From positions 1 to 46,365 of the forward strand of contig CACZZQ010000030.1 of the NCBI GenBank assembly GCA_902785695.1: a DNA stretch of 46,365 bases. The letters are read 5' to 3'. Shown here piece after piece: positions 1-7,723 of this stretch. The DNA is from an uncultured Prevotellaceae bacterium (GTDB lineage Bacteria > Bacteroidota > Bacteroidia > Bacteroidales > Bacteroidaceae). A program made the translations under genes and the position numbers. Within the stretch, counting starts at the first letter, position 1; every line of letters begins with the position of its first letter. The notes beneath the pieces were generated by a model, which did no database searches, had not been told where the DNA came from, and saw only the letters and a list, made by a program, of their open reading frames with translations.

Positions 1-24
1 TGGAAGCTGCAAAGATAACCAAAA

Positions 25-52
25 GGGCTGAATCTCATGCGAGACTCAGCCC
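25..52. terminator. Hairpin, possible terminator
   Basis: GGGCTGA (25-31) pairs with TCAGCCC (46-52). An inner TCTC/GAGA stem closes on the loop ATGC, with one mismatch between the two stems. T-rich sequence follows on the + strand and TTTTGG on the - strand, so it could end transcription either way. The gene it serves is outside the window. Confidence 0.5.
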
Positions 53-113
53 AAATTTTCTTTATGCGCGCACGTGCGAGAGGGATCAAAGTTTAGCGGG
101 CAACAATAAAAAA

Positions 114-192
114 TAAGTATGCCATTTATAAAAATAAGTATGCCATTTATAAAAATAAGTATGCCATTTACGATACGTAAGTGGCACACTTA
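114..192 (+). repeat. 21-nt tandem repeat, locus 1 of 3
   Basis: Three near-identical units begin at 114, 135 and 156 (period 21), each with the core TAAGTATGCCATTT. A fourth, variant unit starts at 178 and reads TAAGTGGCACACTTA, nearly a palindrome. Read on the other strand it gives TAAGTGTGCCACTTA. The same core recurs near 26.7 kb and 37.1 kb. Confidence 0.85.
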
Positions 193-341
193 TTTAAGGT
201 AGGATTCGGTAACTATTGGAAAATCGTTTTAAACCAAAAGGAAGAAATCAAGGTCACAACTTCGTGGTATGGAAGTATGGACTCTTCAACTTCGCACAGT
301 TGTATTTCAAATAGAGTATCATCATAAGTAATGATTAATAT

Positions 342-378
342 GAAACGAGGCGAAACCACAATGATTTCGCCTCGTTTC
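342..378 (-). terminator. Terminator of the glycogen operon
   Basis: A perfect 14-bp stem (GAAACGAGGCGAAA at 342-355, complement at 365-378) with a 9-nt loop sits just past the stop of the GH57 gene. In the - direction the following sequence is AT-rich (ATATTAATC) but not a clean T-run. Confidence 0.65.
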
Positions 379-400
379 TTTAGCATATCCCACTATGCCA

Positions 401-1777
401 TTATTTCTTGGCAGCAGTTTTCTTGGGTGCGGCTGCTTTCTTTGGAGCAGATGGCTTCTTGGCTGCCTTCTTCTCGGCTGGCTCCAACTTTTCGAGCTTT
501 GCCTTCAGACGTGTAATCTCCTTATCCTTCATCTCAATCTCATCGCCCTGATTACGGATGGTGGTGAGCAGCGAGTTGAGCTCCTCATTGTCGATTTCAA
601 GGGGATAGAGGGCATTCACTCTGTTGATGAAGTCGCCCAGGATGTTCATGTAGTTGGTGAAGGCATCGAAGGGTCCGCTGTAAATACCACGATCAAGTCC
701 TACGTTAGAGGGCTTGGTGGTCATGAAGCGGAAGTTATTTGAAGCCTGCAGGTAGTCCCAGTCCTGATTGATGCGTGGGTCGTTGGCAATCAACAGTCGG
801 TCGGCTACGCTATAGAGCTTGTTGAAGGCCTCGCGCTGCATAGCATTACCCAGCCAGCAAGAGCAGTCGCGCTCCTCGTCAACCCATGAAAGGGTGTCGG
901 GTACGTCAATAGCACCTACGCTCTTTGTCTTCATGCAAATCTCAGTAGGCGTAGAGAAGGTGATTCCCTTCTGCTTAGCACATACGGGCAGAGCCTTGAG
1001 GAAGTCGAGGATGTTTGAACTCAGGGGCTGAGCGATACCCAGAGCCGAGAGTTCCATGAAGATATTAATTATCTGCTCTTCCTCGGGCAGACGGGCAATG
1101 CGGTCGATATAGGCATCGGCGAAGAGAGGATAGCCCTCCCACTCTGCATTGTTGAAGCGCAGAGAGATATCATCAGAAAGCTCAACGTCGCGGAGCAACA
1201 GCTTCAATGAAGGTGCCATGTTGCAGTTGTAAACATAGTGGGGTGACTTCCAGCCCAGCACGTGCTTGGCACCCTCGGTGAGCATACCCTTGAAGCCCAG
1301 TGCAGCTATCTGAGCGCCGATATCATCACTATAGATGAGCGAAGAGTTGCGAGCCACAGTAGGCTTCTTGCCAAAGAGTTCCTCCATCTTGGCACTCTGC
1401 TTCTTCATGTCACGGGCAAAGCTCTGCTCGTTAGCCAGTGAAGAAAGTCCGTGGCTGTAAGGCTCAGCGAGGAATTCCACGCAGCCGGTCTCGTTGAGTT
1501 CCTGCAGTTTCTCGATAACCTGCGGAGCATGATACTCCAACTGCTCGATGCCTGTGCCAGAAAGCGAGAAGGCCACCTTGAAATACTGGCCGTGCTCCTT
1601 AATCATCTGGAGCAGGGCATTGAGGGCAGGCATATAGCTGCGCTCGGCAATGTCAGTGATGCTACGCTCGTTCTCGTAGTCATCATAGTAATAATGGTCG
1701 GTACCGATATCAAAGAAACGGTATCTCTTCAGATGAATAATCTGATGTATCTCGAAATATAAACAAATCGTTTTCAT
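401..1777 (-). CDS. GH57 family alpha-amylase-like glycoside hydrolase
   Basis: This 458-residue protein is a glycoside hydrolase family 57 enzyme, expected to hydrolyse or rearrange alpha-1,4-glucan in the cytoplasm; no signal peptide is seen. The early SGTGIEQLEYHAP segment and the block KGMLTEGAKHVLGWKSPHY match GH57; the Glu of TEGAK is at the place of the family nucleophile, and the Asp in LFADAYIDR may be the acid/base (inference). The last ~50 residues are a charged coiled-coil segment followed by a Lys/Ala/Pro-rich tail, a low-complexity end likely to be disordered. It is the last gene of an operon after a debranching enzyme and a glucosyltransferase, which supports a role in glycogen turnover. 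A terminator hairpin follows. The exact linkage specificity cannot be read from sequence. Confidence 0.88.
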   Translation of the reverse strand: MKTICLYFEIHQIIHLKRYRFFDIGTDHYYYDDYENERSITDIAERSYMPALNALLQMIKEHGQYFKVAFSLSGTGIEQLEYHAPQVIEKLQELNETGCVEFLAEPYSHGLSSLANEQSFARDMKKQSAKMEELFGKKPTVARNSSLIYSDDIGAQIAALGFKGMLTEGAKHVLGWKSPHYVYNCNMAPSLKLLLRDVELSDDISLRFNNAEWEGYPLFADAYIDRIARLPEEEQIINIFMELSALGIAQPLSSNILDFLKALPVCAKQKGITFSTPTEICMKTKSVGAIDVPDTLSWVDEERDCSCWLGNAMQREAFNKLYSVADRLLIANDPRINQDWDYLQASNNFRFMTTKPSNVGLDRGIYSGPFDAFTNYMNILGDFINRVNALYPLEIDNEELNSLLTTIRNQGDEIEMKDKEITRLKAKLEKLEPAEKKAAKKPSAPKKAAAPKKTAAKK

Positions 1778-1784
1778 ATTTTTT

Positions 1785-1808
1785 ACATTTTTACATTTTT
1801 ACATTTTG
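1785..1808. repeat. 8-nt simple tandem repeat
   Basis: Three copies of ACATTTTT (starting 1785, 1793 and 1801; the last is imperfect) fill most of the 36-nt gap between the glycosyltransferase and GH57 genes. Short spacer repeats of this kind recur through the window. Confidence 0.7.
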
Positions 1809-1813
1809 CATTG

Positions 1814-3085
1814 TCACTCTTCCCACCCAAGTGTGCGACGATAGAGGGTGCGTATCCAGCGGCCTACCTTCTCCCAGGTAATCTGGTCGACCTCCTTCTT
1901 TCCCTCATCCTTGAGGTAGTTGAAGAGCGAGTCATTGACGCAGATGCTATAGATAGCGTCGGCCAGGGCATGTACATCCCAGTAGTCCACCTTGATACAG
2001 TTGTCGAGAATCTCGGCACAGCCTGACTGCTTAGAGATAATCGAAGGCGTGCCACACTGCATAGCCTCAAGGGGCGAAATGCCGAAGGGCTCGGAAACCG
2101 AAGGCATTACATAGACATCGGATGCCTTCAGACACTCATACACTTGCTTGCCGCGCATGAAGCCCGGGAAGTGGAAGCGGTCGGCAATGCCACGCTCGGC
2201 AGCCAGATAAATCATCGCATCCATCATATCTCCAGAGCCTGCCATACAGAAGCGCACGTTACGGGTGCGATGGAGCACCATGTTGGCTGCCTCGACGAAA
2301 TACTCTGGACCTTTCTGCATGGTAATACGTCCAAGGAAGGTAACCACTTTTTCTTTTCCGGTATGGTCGGGACGAGGAATGTCCTGATACTCCTGAGGAA
2401 GAGGATAAACGGCGTTGTGTACTGTGAAGCACTTACGCGGATCCTGATGATACTGATTGATCACCGTCTGACGGGTTAGCTCACTGACGCACATGATACA
2501 GTCGGCATTGTCCATACCGTTCTTCTCAATCGAATAGACGGTGGGGTTCACCTTACCACGAGAACGGTCGAAGTCAGTAGCATGAACATGGATACATAAC
2601 GGTTTGCCACTCACCTGTTTAGCATGGATTCCAGCAGGGAAGGTTAACCAGTCGTGAGCATGAATAATATCGAACTCCTCAGTACGAGCCACAACACCTG
2701 CAATGATTGAGTAGTTGTTGATTTCCTCGTGCAGATTGCCGGGATAGCCTCCGGCAAACTCCATACAACCGAGGTCGTTGACATGCATATAATTGAAGTC
2801 GGCATAGATATGCTCACGACATTTATAGTAATAGTCGGGATTCATGATGTTGCCCACGCGCTGCTTCACGTAGTCGTAGTTCACGTCGCGCCAAGCAATA
2901 GGCACGGCATTCATAGCCACAATACGACAGGCGTGCTGGCTTTCGTCACCAAAGGGATGTGGCAGACAGAGCACGGTATCGATGTCGCCCTGTGCCTTCA
3001 AACCCTCTGAAATACCATAGTTAGCGGTAGCAAGACCACCAAATACATGAGGAGGATACTCCCATCCAAACATTAATACTTTCAT
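1814..3085 (-). CDS. Glycogen/starch synthase-like glycosyltransferase (GT-B fold)
   Basis: This 423-residue cytoplasmic glycosyltransferase is probably the glucosyltransferase that builds glycogen from a nucleotide sugar. The N-terminus MKVLMFGWEYPPHVFGG is typical of glycogen synthase-like GT-B enzymes, with the glycine-rich loop for the donor. Further motifs are IIHAHDWLTFPAG near residue 140, the start of the C-terminal domain at VTFLGRITMQKGPEYF, and the E-x7-E donor motif EPFGISPLE. It lies 12 nt after the debranching gene, and that gap contains a strong Shine-Dalgarno (GGAGG). Family and context support glycogen synthesis. A GT4 enzyme of another pathway is less likely because GH57 and debranching genes flank it. 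Confidence 0.87.
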   Translation of the reverse strand: MKVLMFGWEYPPHVFGGLATANYGISEGLKAQGDIDTVLCLPHPFGDESQHACRIVAMNAVPIAWRDVNYDYVKQRVGNIMNPDYYYKCREHIYADFNYMHVNDLGCMEFAGGYPGNLHEEINNYSIIAGVVARTEEFDIIHAHDWLTFPAGIHAKQVSGKPLCIHVHATDFDRSRGKVNPTVYSIEKNGMDNADCIMCVSELTRQTVINQYHQDPRKCFTVHNAVYPLPQEYQDIPRPDHTGKEKVVTFLGRITMQKGPEYFVEAANMVLHRTRNVRFCMAGSGDMMDAMIYLAAERGIADRFHFPGFMRGKQVYECLKASDVYVMPSVSEPFGISPLEAMQCGTPSIISKQSGCAEILDNCIKVDYWDVHALADAIYSICVNDSLFNYLKDEGKKEVDQITWEKVGRWIRTLYRRTLGWEE

Positions 3086-3097
3086 CGTCGGTCCTCC

Positions 3098-5047
3098 TTA
3101 TTTTTGATATGAATACTTTTCAAGTAACTTCATCGTGCGCAGAATCTCGGCTACGTTCATAGCGAACGACATAGCACCACGTCCGTGGAAAGGCGGGTTG
3201 CCGTCGAACAGCTCTGAGATAGTGCCGATGGCATGATAGTCGATCTCATCCTCATAGCCCACCATCTGACGCTCAACGAACGACAGGCGGCTGCGCTTAT
3301 AGAGCTTCAAGCAGGCTTCCATGAAGAATCCACCCAGCCAAGGCCAAGCCGTACCCTGATGGTAGGCATAGTCGCGCTGTGTCTGTGGACCTACATACAT
3401 GGGGTTATAGCCACCGCTCTTAGGCGACAGCGAGCGCAGACCCTTAGGTGTCAATAACTCACGCGTACAGATATCTACAACACTCTTCATCTGCTGCTGA
3501 CTCAATGGTGAGTAGTCGAGAGCAACGGCGAATATCTGATTCGGACGAACACTCCAGTCCATCATGTTGCCATCCACATAGTCGAGCAGATAGCCATACT
3601 CATTCACAAAGGTATCAACGAACGACTTCTTGATCTTTGCAGCCAGTGTCTCCAGTTCATCAGCACCCTTCTGGTCACCCTTGTCGGCAGCCATTGATGC
3701 GCAGAACTTCACAGCGTTGTACCACAAGGCATTGAACTCAACGATATAGCCGGAACGGGGTACCACAGGTTTGCCGTTGGCCTTGGAGTTCATCCAGGTA
3801 ATAGCCTTCTCCTTACCATCGGCATAAAGCAGTCCATTGTCGTCAAGACGCAGATTGGGATGTCCACCCTCCTTAATATATATAATAATGTCTTGCAGGA
3901 GTTTGCCGTACATCTCGAACGCCTTGTTGCGACCGGCATACTTGGCATACTGCTGCATAGCCCATACAGCCCACAGGGGTACGTCGGGCTGATCCATCTC
4001 ATAAATCTTAACGCTCAGGGGCTTGCCTTCCATAAACTCACGCAGCCCACGCTCGGCAGTACTCATCACCAACTCGAAGTAGTCCTGCTCATCGATAGCC
4101 AACGTCAAGCCTGGCAGCGAGATAAAGGTATCGCGTGCACGGCACTTGAACCAAGGATAACCAGCCAAGAGATAGCGGGTATCGTCGGCCTCGCGGTTGT
4201 GGAACTGATGAGCAGCCGTCACCAGACAATGATAGAAGTTATCACGGGGTATACGCAGGTCTATCTCTTTCTGGAAGAGCGTTTTCAGTGTGCTCGACTT
4301 AATCTGCGAAGTAGAAGCCGAGAAGACAATGCTCTCGCCCTTCTTAATGGGAATCTCGAAATAACCGGGTACGTAGAGATCCTCGTTGGAGGCGTAACCA
4401 CGCTCCTGCTCCTTAGGATACTCTATACCGCGATACCAGTCGGGCTGGAAGATAAAATCGTTCTTCTTATTGAACTGCATATACAGGTCTGGATAGCCCC
4501 TGTACATACAGGTCTTGATACCATTGTCAACATCATGATACTCACGGCTGGCTACCGAATTCTCGTGGGTGAACTGACGCACCGAGCGGAAAGCCAGGAA
4601 CGGACGGAAGCGAAGCGTGGTGGCTGAGTGGGCATCCTCCAGCGTATAGCGGATCAGGATGCGGTCCTCGTAAGCCTGGAAAATAGTCTCACGCTTCAGA
4701 ATCACGCCACCAACTCGATAAACGGTGGTGGGTACCAAACTTGCATCAAACTCACGGATGTACTTGTGTCCCTTAGGACTGAAGTTGTTGCCTTGATACT
4801 TGTGGAGTCCAAGGTTGAATTCTGCTCCGTGTTGCACAACTGTACAGTCGAGAGACGACAAGAGCACATGGTTCTCATCATCAATCTCAGGCACAGGTAC
4901 GACCAACAGTCCGTGGTATTTTCGCGTATTACAGTCTACAAGTGTAGACGCACTATACGCACCACTACGGTTAGTACGGAGCAATTCACGACGCAGACTC
5001 TCCTCAAGGTTAGTCATCACGGCTTTTTCGAATCGCAAATAACTCAT
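3098..5047 (-). CDS. Glycogen debranching enzyme (amylo-alpha-1,6-glucosidase)
   Basis: This 649-residue cytoplasmic enzyme cleaves alpha-1,6 branch points of glycogen. The N-terminal half has the bacterial debranching N-domain (RTNRSGAYSASTLVDCNTRKYHGLL). The C-terminal half is an (alpha/alpha)6 barrel with blocks WFKCRARDTFISLPGL, GYIVEFNALWYNA and YHQGTAWPWLGGFFMEA. Acidic residues in the first two and the barrel fold fit the amylo-1,6-glucosidase family. It heads a three-gene operon, with a clear promoter about 55 nt upstream (5103-5133). The start is the ATG at 5047, giving MSYLRFEK, a usual beginning for Bacteroidetes members. Confidence 0.92.
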   Translation of the reverse strand: MSYLRFEKAVMTNLEESLRRELLRTNRSGAYSASTLVDCNTRKYHGLLVVPVPEIDDENHVLLSSLDCTVVQHGAEFNLGLHKYQGNNFSPKGHKYIREFDASLVPTTVYRVGGVILKRETIFQAYEDRILIRYTLEDAHSATTLRFRPFLAFRSVRQFTHENSVASREYHDVDNGIKTCMYRGYPDLYMQFNKKNDFIFQPDWYRGIEYPKEQERGYASNEDLYVPGYFEIPIKKGESIVFSASTSQIKSSTLKTLFQKEIDLRIPRDNFYHCLVTAAHQFHNREADDTRYLLAGYPWFKCRARDTFISLPGLTLAIDEQDYFELVMSTAERGLREFMEGKPLSVKIYEMDQPDVPLWAVWAMQQYAKYAGRNKAFEMYGKLLQDIIIYIKEGGHPNLRLDDNGLLYADGKEKAITWMNSKANGKPVVPRSGYIVEFNALWYNAVKFCASMAADKGDQKGADELETLAAKIKKSFVDTFVNEYGYLLDYVDGNMMDWSVRPNQIFAVALDYSPLSQQQMKSVVDICTRELLTPKGLRSLSPKSGGYNPMYVGPQTQRDYAYHQGTAWPWLGGFFMEACLKLYKRSRLSFVERQMVGYEDEIDYHAIGTISELFDGNPPFHGRGAMSFAMNVAEILRTMKLLEKYSYQK

Positions 5048-5102
5048 AGTTCCTATTTTAAGGTTTGTATTATTGTATTAGTCGCTTTAGATTTTGGATT
5101 TC

Positions 5103-5133
5103 CAAAAGTACGCATTTTTCTTTGGATGACAAA
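5103..5133 (-). promoter_or_regulatory. Promoter of the glycogen operon
   Basis: On the - strand, TTTG (5130-5133) and TACTTTTG (5103-5110) are separated by 19 nt, matching the Bacteroidetes TTTG-N19-TAnnTTTG promoter. The expected leader to the debranching gene is about 50 nt. Confidence 0.75.
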
Positions 5134-5164
5134 ACATTTGGCCAATTATTTTACGTTTTAGCAC

Positions 5165-5203
5165 GAAAAAAGCGTAAAAGGAGACATCTGCGTCTCCTTT
5201 TAC
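5165..5203 (-). terminator. Rho-independent terminator of greA-miaA-lipid kinase
   Basis: A 12-bp stem (GTAAAAGGAGAC/GTCTCCTTTTAC, 5174-5185 with 5192-5203) has a 6-nt loop. On the - strand it is followed by GCTTTTTTCG, a good T-tract. Confidence 0.8.
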
Positions 5204-5214
5204 TCCTATTTTGC

Positions 5215-6150
5215 CTAATCTGGTATCAAGAAATTGATCATCTCGGGCTCTACATGGAGATGGTATTCTCCCACCGCCTGTTCTGCCGGACGACCGTCCA
5301 CGCAAATCAGAGCCTTGTCTGATTCGGCAGACATTTTTCGGATGCGATACGGATGAACACTCTTGTGATTCAACAGACGCCCCGTCACCAACAGCCATAG
5401 ACCAGCCAACAGCTGTTTTACTTTTGGATTGTACACTACCGAGACGTCTAACATCCCGCTATAAGGAACTGCACTGGGAGTCTGCCCGTAGCCAAGGGCA
5501 TTACCCACACATACCGTCATTACGTTGCGTTCCGTTACCTCGTAGTCAATGACCAAGCGCATCTTATAGTCATGACGATGGAACACCATGAGAAGCAACG
5601 AGTAGATGAAGGCCAGCGTACTAGACCCTAACAACTGACGTCCTTGGCGCCTCATGTTCTGGATGTCGGCAGTCAGTCCTATGTTGACGCAGTTTAGGAA
5701 ATAGCGTTTCTGCTGATTGCCATTTTTATCATTATATATGATACAGCCCAAGTCCACTTTCCTGACACGTCGTTTCTTCAACCACGCTACCGTCTGGGCA
5801 TCTTCCCTCTCGTTGAAGCCCCAGAAGCGGGCAAAGTCGTTCAATGTTCCGTTGGGAATCACGCCAAGTGCCACCTGTTCACGTACAGCCTTTTCTTCTT
5901 TCATCAAACAGTTCACAGCATCATTCAGTGCTGTATCGCCCCCCATGATGACAATGGTCTGATAGCCATTATGTATCAACATCGTCATGAGTCGCTCTAC
6001 ACTGTCGGTTGATTCACTCTGCACAAAGTCGTACTTCACGCCCTGGGCATCAAGTTCCTTTTGCACCCGCTCCCAACGTATGCGTGAACGGATGAGTCCT
6101 TTTCTTGGGCAGTAAAGTATCGCCCAACGGTTATTCAGTTCAGAGTTCAT
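5215..6150 (-). CDS. Diacylglycerol/lipid kinase family protein
   Basis: This 311-residue protein has the diacylglycerol kinase catalytic fold (DAGK/YegS/sphingosine kinase superfamily) and probably phosphorylates a lipid at the inner face of the cytoplasmic membrane. The nucleotide-binding signature appears as GGDTALNDAVN (residues 70-80), where GGDGTxNE is usual. A second block, IPNGTLNDFARFWG, follows near residue 98 as in the family. The C-terminal half is the beta-sandwich lid. The change of GGDGT to GGDTA is unusual and leaves activity open. Its start codon overlaps the miaA stop by 4 nt, so the genes are probably translationally coupled. The overlap lies inside a 14-nt tandem repeat. 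Confidence 0.82.
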   Translation of the reverse strand: MNSELNNRWAILYCPRKGLIRSRIRWERVQKELDAQGVKYDFVQSESTDSVERLMTMLIHNGYQTIVIMGGDTALNDAVNCLMKEEKAVREQVALGVIPNGTLNDFARFWGFNEREDAQTVAWLKKRRVRKVDLGCIIYNDKNGNQQKRYFLNCVNIGLTADIQNMRRQGRQLLGSSTLAFIYSLLLMVFHRHDYKMRLVIDYEVTERNVMTVCVGNALGYGQTPSAVPYSGMLDVSVVYNPKVKQLLAGLWLLVTGRLLNHKSVHPYRIRKMSAESDKALICVDGRPAEQAVGEYHLHVEPEMINFLIPD

Positions 6151-6164
6151 AGTTCAGAGTTCAT
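6137..6164. repeat. 14-nt tandem duplication across the miaA/kinase junction
   Basis: AGTTCAGAGTTCAT occurs twice head to tail (6137-6150 and 6151-6164). On the - strand it supplies MNSEL both as the last residues of MiaA and, in another frame, as the first residues of the kinase. Confidence 0.9.
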
Positions 6165-7085
6165 AGTTAATATCAATTGAACCTTTTCTTCCATCGGAAG
6201 CGTGGCGTCAATCCAATGAATCGTAAAGCCTCGACGCTCCATACCACGGAACCAGGTCATCTGGCGCTTGGCAAACTGATGGATGGCAATCTCCAACTGA
6301 CGGTACATCTCGTCGTAAGTCAGTTTGCCGATGATGTATTCCGTCAGGTACTTATATTCCAATCCGTAATAAATCAAATCCTCTGCGGGGATGCCTTCTG
6401 CCAACAGCCCCCGCACTTCATCAACCATCCCTTCGTCCAGACGTGCTTTCAGTCGGCGGGTAATCTTTTCACGACGCAGCTCGCGGTCGATGTTCACACC
6501 GATGATAAGAGAAGATAGAGGTGAGAGGTGAGTGGTGAGAGGATAGTTCTGTTGTTCCATCTCTATCTCTATGGCACGAATAGCCCTTTGTGCTGTGTCC
6601 ACATCGGTGGTGTTGTGCATCACCGAGCCGTTCTTCTGCTTCAACTCACGGAGCATTTCGGTCAGTTCCTCCAATGACTTTCCTTCCAAACGAACCCTCA
6701 GTTCCGGATTCTGGGGTACCGGCGACAACTGATAGCCTTTCAGCACCGCTTCGATATAGAGTCCTGTACCACCACAGAGAATGGGTGTCTTCCCCCTACC
6801 TATTATATTATTATAGGCATCAAAGAAATCCTGCTGATACTGAAACAGATTATACTTCGTGCCTGGCTCGCAGATATCGATGAGATGATAGGGAATGTTG
6901 ACGGGGCTACCATCCACCAATGTAGTGTAATCAGCCAAGTCCTTTCCAGTACCGATATCCATACGACGATACACCTGTCGCGAATCGGCAGAGATAATCT
7001 CACCGTCAATTCGTTTTGCCAATGCAGCTGCCAAAGGCGTTTTTCCGCTGGCTGTAGGTCCAAGTATCGTAATCATCTTCTGCAT
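6147..7085 (-). CDS. miaA: tRNA dimethylallyltransferase
   Basis: MiaA transfers a dimethylallyl group to N6 of A37 in tRNAs that read codons starting with U. The 312-residue protein has the P-loop GPTASGKT (residues 9-16), the DSRQVYRRMDIGTGKD block that binds substrate, LCGGTGLYIEAVLKGY, and the C-terminal FAKRQMTWFRG motif, all standard for MiaA. Length is normal (300-320). It lies 1 nt after greA and overlaps the next gene by 4 nt. The C-terminal residues MNSEL come from a tandem repeat and are probably not functional. Confidence 0.97.
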   Translation of the reverse strand: MQKMITILGPTASGKTPLAAALAKRIDGEIISADSRQVYRRMDIGTGKDLADYTTLVDGSPVNIPYHLIDICEPGTKYNLFQYQQDFFDAYNNIIGRGKTPILCGGTGLYIEAVLKGYQLSPVPQNPELRVRLEGKSLEELTEMLRELKQKNGSVMHNTTDVDTAQRAIRAIEIEMEQQNYPLTTHLSPLSSLIIGVNIDRELRREKITRRLKARLDEGMVDEVRGLLAEGIPAEDLIYYGLEYKYLTEYIIGKLTYDEMYRQLEIAIHQFAKRQMTWFRGMERRGFTIHWIDATLPMEEKVQLILTMNSEL

Positions 7086-7086
7086 A

Positions 7087-7551
7087 TTATAATTGGATGC
7101 TCTCTATACGCAGTTTCAATAGTCCGGCAGGGACACGAACCTCTACTTCATCACCCACCTTCTTACCCAGCAAGGCTTCAGCGATGGGTGACTTAATGGA
7201 AATCTTTCCCTCACGAAGGTTAGCCTCATGAGGACTGGCTATCGTATAGGTCATACGAGCGTTGGTATTCAGGTTGGTCATCTCTACCCTACTCAGCAGT
7301 CCTACACTCTCGCTACCCAGTCGCGACTTGTCTATCACACGGGCATGTTCCAAAACACGCTGCATAAAGCGGATACGGCCTAACAGTCGGCCCTGCTCGC
7401 GCTTGGCAGCATGATATTCAAAGTTCTCACTAAGGTCACCCTTGTCTCGTGCCTCAGCGATAGCATCACGTACCTGTGGTAGTTCTACGGTTTCCAGTTG
7501 TTTTAATTCGGCTACCAGTTTGTCGTAGCCCTCTTGCGACATATATTCCAT
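7087..7551 (-). CDS. greA: Transcription elongation factor GreA
   Basis: GreA enters the secondary channel of RNA polymerase and stimulates cleavage of backtracked transcripts. The 154-residue protein has the N-terminal coiled coil with the conserved tip region ARDKGDLSENFEYHAAK (residues ~30-46), whose acidic residues stimulate cleavage, and the C-terminal FKBP-like domain (SIKSPIAEALLGKKVGDEV). Length and both domains are typical. It is the first gene of the greA-miaA-lipid kinase operon, with a good promoter upstream at 7579-7610. Confidence 0.97.
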   Translation of the reverse strand: MEYMSQEGYDKLVAELKQLETVELPQVRDAIAEARDKGDLSENFEYHAAKREQGRLLGRIRFMQRVLEHARVIDKSRLGSESVGLLSRVEMTNLNTNARMTYTIASPHEANLREGKISIKSPIAEALLGKKVGDEVEVRVPAGLLKLRIESIQL

Positions 7552-7578
7552 TAAAATTCATTGGTTCGTTTCTAAACG

Positions 7579-7610
7579 CAAAGTTACAAAACATTTCTTT
7601 AACAGACAAA
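7579..7610 (-). promoter_or_regulatory. Promoter of greA operon
   Basis: On the - strand, TTTG (7607-7610), 20 nt, TAACTTTG (7579-7586): a full Bacteroidetes promoter about 28 nt before the greA start. Confidence 0.75.
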
Positions 7611-7657
7611 GGATTATCGACAAATCTTTTGCCAAATAAAAAAACTGACCTATTTTC

Positions 7658-7688
7658 TTTGTAGTTTGCAGAAATAGATGTACTTTTG
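7658..7688 (+). promoter_or_regulatory. Promoter of the DUF4301 gene
   Basis: TTTG (7658-7661), 19 nt, TACTTTTG (7681-7688), about 35 nt before the ATG at 7724. It is divergent from the greA promoter. Confidence 0.75.
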
Positions 7689-7723
7689 TAGGGAAAAATC
7701 AATAACCCCAAAAGCAAGCTAAT

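Larger units (their letters stand above)
1..400. other. Gene-free left edge
   Basis: No convincing gene lies here. The stretch holds a hairpin at 25-52, a short tandem repeat at 114-192 and the hairpin terminator behind the GH57 gene at 342-378. A 33-codon open stretch on the + strand (213-314) has no clear start or recognisable family and was not called. Confidence 0.6.

Noticed and set aside
213-314. 33-codon + strand stretch containing FKPKGRNQGHNFVVWKYG
   Set aside because: It looks somewhat protein-like but has no clear start, ribosome site or recognised family. It could be the end of a lost gene; too little to call.
3860-4627. 255-codon + strand open frame
   Set aside because: It lies wholly inside the debranching enzyme gene in another frame, without family motifs.
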